Assembly (NCBI RefSeq): GCF_000716435.1
Contig: NZ_JNWO01000031.1
Span: forward strand, 1-64,000
Direction: 5' to 3'
From: Streptomyces xylophagus
Lineage (GTDB): Bacteria > Actinomycetota > Actinomycetes > Streptomycetales > Streptomycetaceae
Length of the DNA stretch: 64,000 bases
Numbering within the stretch: position 1 is the first letter of the stretch; each line of letters starts with the position of its first letter. Both the position numbers and the translations under genes were made by a program. The notes beneath the pieces were generated by a model. The model saw only the letters and a program-made list of their open reading frames with translations. It searched no databases and was not told where the DNA came from. Positions 59,422-64,000 of this stretch are shown piece after piece.

Positions 59422-59635
59422 CCAAGCCCCGATCCGTCGCCCGGCCCGTGCTCGAAACCGTGCACCTCCACCTCACGGCCGAGCAAGACATTCATCAGCA
59501 ATCCGCCCTTTCCGGCGAATGTGGGCCCAGCCTCACTCGTAGCCCCGCGGGTCATCGAGTCGGCGAGTCCCTCCTCGCTGGATGCGCTTACGCCCTCCGC
59601 GCTCCCCACCGCGATCCGCGCATCAACATCGAAGG

Positions 59636-59651
59636 CCATACCGCGCTATGG
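59636..59651. promoter_or_regulatory. Toxin-antitoxin operator/promoter dyad
   Basis: CCATA-N6-TATGG is a perfect dyad 8 bp before the antitoxin ATG. TATGGT can serve as a -10 box, which would make the message leaderless. The dyad is a fitting autoregulatory site for a ribbon-helix-helix antitoxin. The stretch 59422-59635 holds no gene I can support. Confidence 0.45.
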
Positions 59652-59658
59652 TTGATGT

Positions 59659-59925
59659 ATGGCTACCAAGAAGGTGACTATCACTCTCGACGAATCTCTG
59701 GTCGAAGCCCTGGCCGGAGCCGCCGAGGAAGAAGGCATCCCGCTCTCCCGCCTCGTCGCCGGAGCAGCCGAACGCGAGCTGCGCCTGCGGGCCGGCCGCG
59801 CCGTCATCCAGGAGTGGCAGGCCGAACACGGCGCCTTCACCCCGGAAGAGCTCGCCACCGCCCGCGCAGACCTGGCCGCCGCCGACGCCGAGTACCTCAG
59901 CAGCTCGGGAGCCTCGGCCGCGTGA
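59659..59925 (+). CDS. vapB: VapB-like antitoxin
   Basis: An 88-residue protein. The first ~45 residues (KKVTITLDESLVEALAGAAEEEGIPLSRLVAGAAERELRL) form a ribbon-helix-helix DNA-binding domain, and the C-terminal half is a helical toxin-binding region. It neutralises the PIN toxin encoded next and represses its own operon. The toxin gene starts within its stop codon (GTGA). The upstream dyad is the likely operator. Confidence 0.85.
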   Translation: MATKKVTITLDESLVEALAGAAEEEGIPLSRLVAGAAERELRLRAGRAVIQEWQAEHGAFTPEELATARADLAAADAEYLSSSGASAA

Positions 59926-60314
59926 ACATCCCCTACCTGTACGACGCCGGGGTACTCATCGCCATCGACAACGACGACCGGCGCATGTGGGTCCGCCACA
60001 GCCTGGCCCTCGAAGACGGCCGCGACATCCACGTACCGTCCGTCGTCGTCAGCCAGGCATGGCGGGACTCCCGCCGTCAGGTCCGACTCGGCAAGTTCCT
60101 CGCCGGGTGCCACGTGGTACCCGTCGGCCTCGAAACCGCCAAAACCGCAGGCATCCTCTGTGGCAAGGCCGGCACCTCCGACATCGTCAACGCCACCGTC
60201 GCGACCATGGCAGCCAGCCTCGGCGCCATCATTTGGACCTCGGACCCGAACGACATCCGCGCCCTCATCGACGCCCAGGACATCAAACCCGCCCCTGTCA
60301 TCCGCGCCGTCTAG
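59922..60314 (+). CDS. vapC: VapC-like PIN-domain toxin
   Basis: A 130-residue PIN-domain ribonuclease. The acidic active site is readable as Asp in YLYDAGVLIAID, an acidic residue in the middle, Asp in GTSDIVNATVA and Asp in WTSDPNDIRALI. VapC toxins cleave tRNA or rRNA. It is translationally coupled to the antitoxin. In this setting it probably stabilises the integrated element. Confidence 0.88.
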   Translation: MNIPYLYDAGVLIAIDNDDRRMWVRHSLALEDGRDIHVPSVVVSQAWRDSRRQVRLGKFLAGCHVVPVGLETAKTAGILCGKAGTSDIVNATVATMAASLGAIIWTSDPNDIRALIDAQDIKPAPVIRAV

Positions 60315-60392
60315 CAACCGGCGATCTCCGACGACCGGCCCATGAGGGGAGCCGAAGCTGGCCGAGGCGGAGACAGCCGCGGCTACCTGACT

Positions 60393-61158
60393 CTACGGAG
60401 GAACCATTGGTGCAGAGCCTCGATCCTCCAGTGGTCGCGGCCGAGTTGGGCCGCGGGGGCGGTCGGTGCGGCGGCGCTTGATCTGAACAGCCTGGCGGGC
60501 CCCAAGAAAGAGAAGGCTGGTGACGGTGGCGGCGTTGATCCGGCGGATCTCCGAGCGACCTTGGCCCGATGCCCCGGGTGCGTCCCTGAAGCGGGATGTC
60601 TTTCCAGGGAAGGGGGCCAGCTGGCGGCGCAGCTTCTTCTGGTTGCCTTTGACGATCACGATGCAGTGGGCACCCCGGCCGAGAAGGCAGTCGGCGTGCT
60701 CGCGCTGGGTGAGCACCACGTCGCTGGTGACGACGGGTCCCGCCAGGTCCAGCAACAGCTGGAAGCAGGTGATCTCATTCGTGTTCTCGTCGGCATCCAG
60801 CTGGGCCAGGACCAGGTCGGTGGTGTGTTCCAGTAGGCGATTAGGTGGATCTTGCAGTCCTCGCTTTGACCGCGCCGTGCAGGCTTCTTCCGTCCGCCGA
60901 GAGGCCGCGCACGATGTCCGGCGGGGCATCGGCAATCCACTCGCTGACAGCCAACAACGAGGTCACCCCCGTCGGCACCGCGCACGCGGTCAGCGCAAGC
61001 ACGGCGGACAGAGCGTGCCGTACGCCGCATGGGTCTCGCGGGTCGGGCACCTCGGGCAGCCGCTTCAGCAGTCGCGGCACCCTGTCGGATACGACCTCGA
61101 GATGCTCGCGGAGCTGATCAGGGGCAGGAAGGATCAGCGATGATGTGTCGGCGGGCAC
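60393..61158 (-). pseudogene. Decayed ISAs1-type transposase
   Basis: One frame (61158-60841) reads the ISAs1 N-terminus: LKRLPEVPDPRDPCGVRHAL and [20 protein letters not shown] up to [13 protein letters not shown]. The next conserved step (KIHLIAYW) is in a second frame, and [20 protein letters not shown] through [20 protein letters not shown] in a third. At least two frameshifts break the gene, and the C-terminus is shortened. I could not define terminal inverted repeats. Confidence 0.8.
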
Positions 61159-61462
61159 GGTCTTCCACCCGGATCATGGAGCGTAGAGAACTCCACCTAC
61201 CTCGTCTACACGCGCTGACGTGAGGACTTCGAGAAGTGGAGATCCAACATAGCGGCCTCACACGGTGGGCGGCCGGTGGCGCCCAAGGCCCGAGCATCCG
61301 AAACCTGCGCAACCGAGGCAACGCTGCGGTCGTTCGAGGTAGTGCAGCAGGCAGCGCGAAAGGCCCTATAGATTCCAGACCGAGGTGCCACGCCCACGCA
61401 CCAAGCAGACCAAAATACCGCGCGCGCCTCTGCTGCCCACGCATAGAAAAACGTGCCATCTG
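61159..61462. other. Gap of ~300 bp, composition change
   Basis: No gene is supported. Within this stretch base composition falls from typical Streptomyces GC to the AT-richer cargo at 61.5-64 kb, so it marks an internal junction of the island. Confidence 0.5.
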
Positions 61463-62200
61463 CTACGTGCGCTCGGCTGTTACAACTCGCTGCAAGCAAT
61501 ACCTAACTCCACCGGCGACATACGCCGGAGAAACAACGTAAAGCACTGGCGTCTCGGGGTCAGACTTTCCCCACACACGCTGGCGTTCAGCGTTTATCGG
61601 ATCACCCTCAAAGAACTCAAAGTCCCAAAATGGCCTATCCTTCATGGAATTAACCTCACTCAACAAAGCAACACCTTGCCTGAAGGCGTTATTCACATGT
61701 GCAGCCAAGGCATCACTCGACTTAGCCTTCACGATACGCCGAATTCGAGCCTCACTAGGCCGAACTCGGCCAAAAATCTCAAGGCAGAGCCTCTGGACTA
61801 CGCGAGAAATCGATTCCCCGAAGTCCCCTTGCGGAGTCAGAGCCAAAGACCTGCGCGCCAACCCGAACAACACTTGCTCAACAAATCCCGCGTATTTCTC
61901 AGCCAAGAGACGGTGTCCCTCAGATTGAAGATCATCAAGATCGTCCCGGTGGCGCGTCCACTGCGATAAAATACCATCAATTCGAACATCCACATCCGCC
62001 ACTGAAGCCCGGAGCTTGGCCATCTCTCCTTGCACTTCCTGGAGCGTCTCTCGAAGCGAGCACACTTCCCTTTCAAGCTCTGAAATGCTTCGCTCGATCT
62101 CCTCGTCAGGCTCATCCACTCCAGACCGCCCTATCTCACTAATCGAGATAGCTTCGTAGCCTTCGATCTCAGCAGCATCAGTCACAGAATTTCCATTCAT
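61463..62200 (-). CDS. Coiled-coil protein paired with Hsp70-like gene
   Basis: A 245-residue protein. After an acidic N-terminus comes a coiled coil (EEIERSISELEREVCSLRETLQEVQGEMAKLRASVADVDVRI), then a helical domain (EKYAGFVEQVLFGLARRSLAL...RIRRIVKAKSSDALAAHVNNAF) and a C-terminal segment. The layout of a long helix before a compact domain recalls GrpE-type exchange factors, but I see no direct sequence match. Its ATG follows the Hsp70-like stop with no gap (TGAATG), so the two act together. GC content is low and codon use unlike the host. Confidence 0.6.
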   Translation of the reverse strand: MNGNSVTDAAEIEGYEAISISEIGRSGVDEPDEEIERSISELEREVCSLRETLQEVQGEMAKLRASVADVDVRIDGILSQWTRHRDDLDDLQSEGHRLLAEKYAGFVEQVLFGLARRSLALTPQGDFGESISRVVQRLCLEIFGRVRPSEARIRRIVKAKSSDALAAHVNNAFRQGVALLSEVNSMKDRPFWDFEFFEGDPINAERQRVWGKSDPETPVLYVVSPAYVAGGVRYCLQRVVTAERT

Positions 62201-63937
62201 TCAGGACAGCGGAACAAAGTCCAAGTCAGCTTGCACCGACTCTCCGGTCTCTTTAACCGTAGCAGTTACCTTAATCTCTGTTTCCCCAAACTGCATCATC
62301 ACATTGACGCCACGTTTTCCATGAGCAAGGTGCATTACACTAGATAGGTCGACAGTAACACTCCCTATCTTCTGGCAGTTACTTTCCGTGACATACTGCG
62401 GATACCCCCTGAGCGTGCCATACACGTCAATCTGAATTTCTTTCTGCGTATCCCAGACTGGCGCTAGCGAGTGCTCCACCACCTCGTCCACCCTTACCGT
62501 CTGTCCTACAGTAACGAAAACGCAGAATCGATTTTTACATCTATCTGTCCCGTCAGGACCAGTAAACCTGAAATTTTCCGGATCAAATTGCGGACGAAAC
62601 GTATTACTTGTATTGCATCCGTACGTGAGACGAGCTCGCCGCGCACGAACTTGTGGATTACAAGCGAAATAGACAGCTCCATAGAGAACAGCCACCTGAG
62701 GATCAGGCGGAACAATTACGTCTGCGCGTCCGTCTAGATGTTCCTCGAGCCGGCGCCGAAGGTACGGGGAGTTCCCGAAGCCTCCGACGAGCACGACTAG
62801 CTCCTTGCCCGGTGTATTCCGTCTCTGACGTTTCATCTCTTCCAGTTGCTTATCAACCAAACCGAGAACACCGGGAACGACGGCCTCGAATGCCTGACGA
62901 GCTTCATCAGGAGATACAACAATGGCGTCCGTGAATCCTTCCTGAACTTTCGACAGTGCAGCGCGAGAATCTTCATCGAGGCAGCGATCGAGTGCCAAAG
63001 GGATCTGTATATTGATCTCTTCAGTCTGCCCCACGGTGAAGTGAAGCTTTGCTCTTTCCCACTCATCGATCAGATCAATTATTACTGTGGGTTGCCGTTC
63101 CCTGATCCGCTCAAACGCTTCAAATGACCCAAAGCGTGGCACGAGAATGTTCTCAACGAATGCGCGGTTGATGTACTCGGAACCAAATTTCCCTCCGCAC
63201 TCACGACCGATCTCCTCTAAACTGTCGCCCGATATTGCGCGATAAGCAGTGATGTCGACGGTTCCGCCTCCACAATCCGCGACCACGAATCGCGATCCCG
63301 GAGACAAGAGACTTGCGCGCTTTCCTGTAAGCTTTGCTGTACGCACCCCAGAAACCCGCGCATAATGGGCTGCCACTTCAGGCTCGTAAGCCAGCAATAG
63401 ACGCTTAGACTCGTTCGGGAAACCAGCAGCTTCAGCTGCTTCACGCATCAATTGCTTCTCATAGTCACCCCAAATAGCGGGAACCGTGACGCACCAACGG
63501 ATCTCGTCTTCCGAAAAACCGCTCCTTTTAACCTCGTCGAGTACTTCTTCATAAATCTTCTCGAGATATAGAGTAATCAGCCTCTTTGTGTCATCCGGAG
63601 AAATCAACTCGGATGGAAGTTCCGGCTTATCGGCTGCTCCCTCAGTCATCGGAGCTAGGGACATCTTGAAAGCGCTCACGTAGCGACTTTTGTCACCTGC
63701 AGATCGGGAGTTGAAACGGCGGCGGGCATCATAGCCCCAAGCCTGCAAATCGCCACTCTCGTCAAACAAGAGTGCAGTTAGATTCTTCGGGTATGGAATT
63801 GGATGCGAAGGCCAGTGCATCCTCGGGTGAATTTCCCGACGCTGACTCCCATCCCTAACCTCATCAACGATCGTCCATGCATACCCAGTGCCATGAGTGC
63901 CGAAGTCCACCGCAACTGCGACCTTCTGCTTTTTCAC
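62201..63937 (-). CDS. HSPA12-like Hsp70/actin-fold ATPase
   Basis: A 578-residue Hsp70-superfamily protein. Phosphate-1 motif AVDFGTHGTGYAW (residues about 9-21), phosphate-2 motif VVADCGGGTVDITAY (about 218) and adenosine motif LVVLVGGFGNSPYLRRRLEE are present. The C-terminal region after the ATPase (VDEVVEHSLAPVWDTQKEIQIDVYG...) is short and beta-rich, unlike DnaK, and there is no EEVD-like tail or DnaJ partner. Such HSPA12-type proteins in bacteria have no settled role. GTG start at 63937 after GGTGG. It is coupled to the coiled-coil gene, and both are low GC and lie on the integrase-linked island. A defence or stress function is conceivable. Confidence 0.8.
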   Translation of the reverse strand: MKKQKVAVAVDFGTHGTGYAWTIVDEVRDGSQRREIHPRMHWPSHPIPYPKNLTALLFDESGDLQAWGYDARRRFNSRSAGDKSRYVSAFKMSLAPMTEGAADKPELPSELISPDDTKRLITLYLEKIYEEVLDEVKRSGFSEDEIRWCVTVPAIWGDYEKQLMREAAEAAGFPNESKRLLLAYEPEVAAHYARVSGVRTAKLTGKRASLLSPGSRFVVADCGGGTVDITAYRAISGDSLEEIGRECGGKFGSEYINRAFVENILVPRFGSFEAFERIRERQPTVIIDLIDEWERAKLHFTVGQTEEINIQIPLALDRCLDEDSRAALSKVQEGFTDAIVVSPDEARQAFEAVVPGVLGLVDKQLEEMKRQRRNTPGKELVVLVGGFGNSPYLRRRLEEHLDGRADVIVPPDPQVAVLYGAVYFACNPQVRARRARLTYGCNTSNTFRPQFDPENFRFTGPDGTDRCKNRFCVFVTVGQTVRVDEVVEHSLAPVWDTQKEIQIDVYGTLRGYPQYVTESNCQKIGSVTVDLSSVMHLAHGKRGVNVMMQFGETEIKVTATVKETGESVQADLDFVPLS

Positions 63938-64000
63938 AAGACGTCACCACCCCAAAGATCGCATAGTTGACCGGTAAGCAATCATCTCAAGGAGCCTGGA
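63938..64000. other. Upstream region of the Hsp70-like gene
   Basis: The last 63 bases hold the ribosome-binding site and probable promoter of the leftward Hsp70-like gene. No other feature is visible before the window edge. Confidence 0.4.

Noticed and set aside
59422..59639. A small leftward gene upstream of the integrase (frame starting MAFDVDARIAVG)
   Set aside because: No ribosome-binding site or family likeness; it overlaps the toxin-antitoxin promoter.
1..64000. CRISPR arrays
   Set aside because: No series of short repeats with unique spacers was found; tandem repeats present are contiguous minisatellites.

Overview
The window is high-GC actinobacterial DNA, almost certainly Streptomyces. 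Evidence: strong G/C bias at third codon positions, frequent GTG starts, an SsgA-family sporulation protein, AfsR/SARP regulators, secreted hydrolases and an SCO6880-type secretion cluster. No rRNA or tRNA gene and no CRISPR array was seen. The last ~2.5 kb (61.4-64 kb) is visibly poorer in GC and looks acquired.

1-27 kb is mostly ordinary accessory chromosome: a serpin, a GH65 sugar hydrolase, an SNF2 helicase, an SDR/LysR divergent pair, a secreted protein of unknown function, an ECF sigma factor fused to a zinc finger and membrane anchor, an SsgA-like protein, a flavin oxidoreductase, a two-component system with its COG4705 membrane partner, and a xylan-degrading pair (acetyl esterase, GH11 xylanase). 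Inside it, 20.1-24.2 kb holds a compact candidate RiPP locus: a ThiF/MccB-like adenylating enzyme and an M50-type membrane metalloprotease, both with PqqD/RRE-like N-termini, diverge from a 24-residue peptide gene ending in Asn and an M14 carboxypeptidase. This resembles a microcin C-type peptide-nucleotide pathway. A TetR-controlled monooxygenase/SDR pair follows.

27-54 kb is a specialised region built around a type IV secretion-like operon read leftward from 51.8 to 42.9 kb: a DUF6668-like P-loop protein, two small membrane proteins, a VirB8-like protein, a VirB6/TrbL-like protein, SCO6880-like, VirB4-like and VirD4-like proteins. Rightward, a lytic transglycosylase and a TPR-like protein follow, and then an ECF sigma factor. 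To the left lie an NlpC/P60 hydrolase, DUF4913 proteins, a toxin-like protein, an EamA transporter with a TPR-like tail, a thaumatin-GH128 fusion and a ChW-repeat protein. Fourteen promoter-like elements of one type, TGAACC-N14/15-CCGTTGT (written as GAACC-N16/17-CGTT), stand before nearly every transcription unit here, on both strands. A fifteenth exact copy lies inside the second SARP gene. The region therefore looks like one ECF-sigma regulon joining secretion, wall hydrolysis and candidate effectors. It is flanked by two large AfsR-type (SARP/NB-ARC/TPR) regulators and shows duplications and decayed gene copies.

57.8-64 kb is a mobile island: a tyrosine integrase, a VapBC toxin-antitoxin pair, a decayed ISAs1-type transposase, and a low-GC pair of an HSPA12-like Hsp70 protein and a coiled-coil partner.
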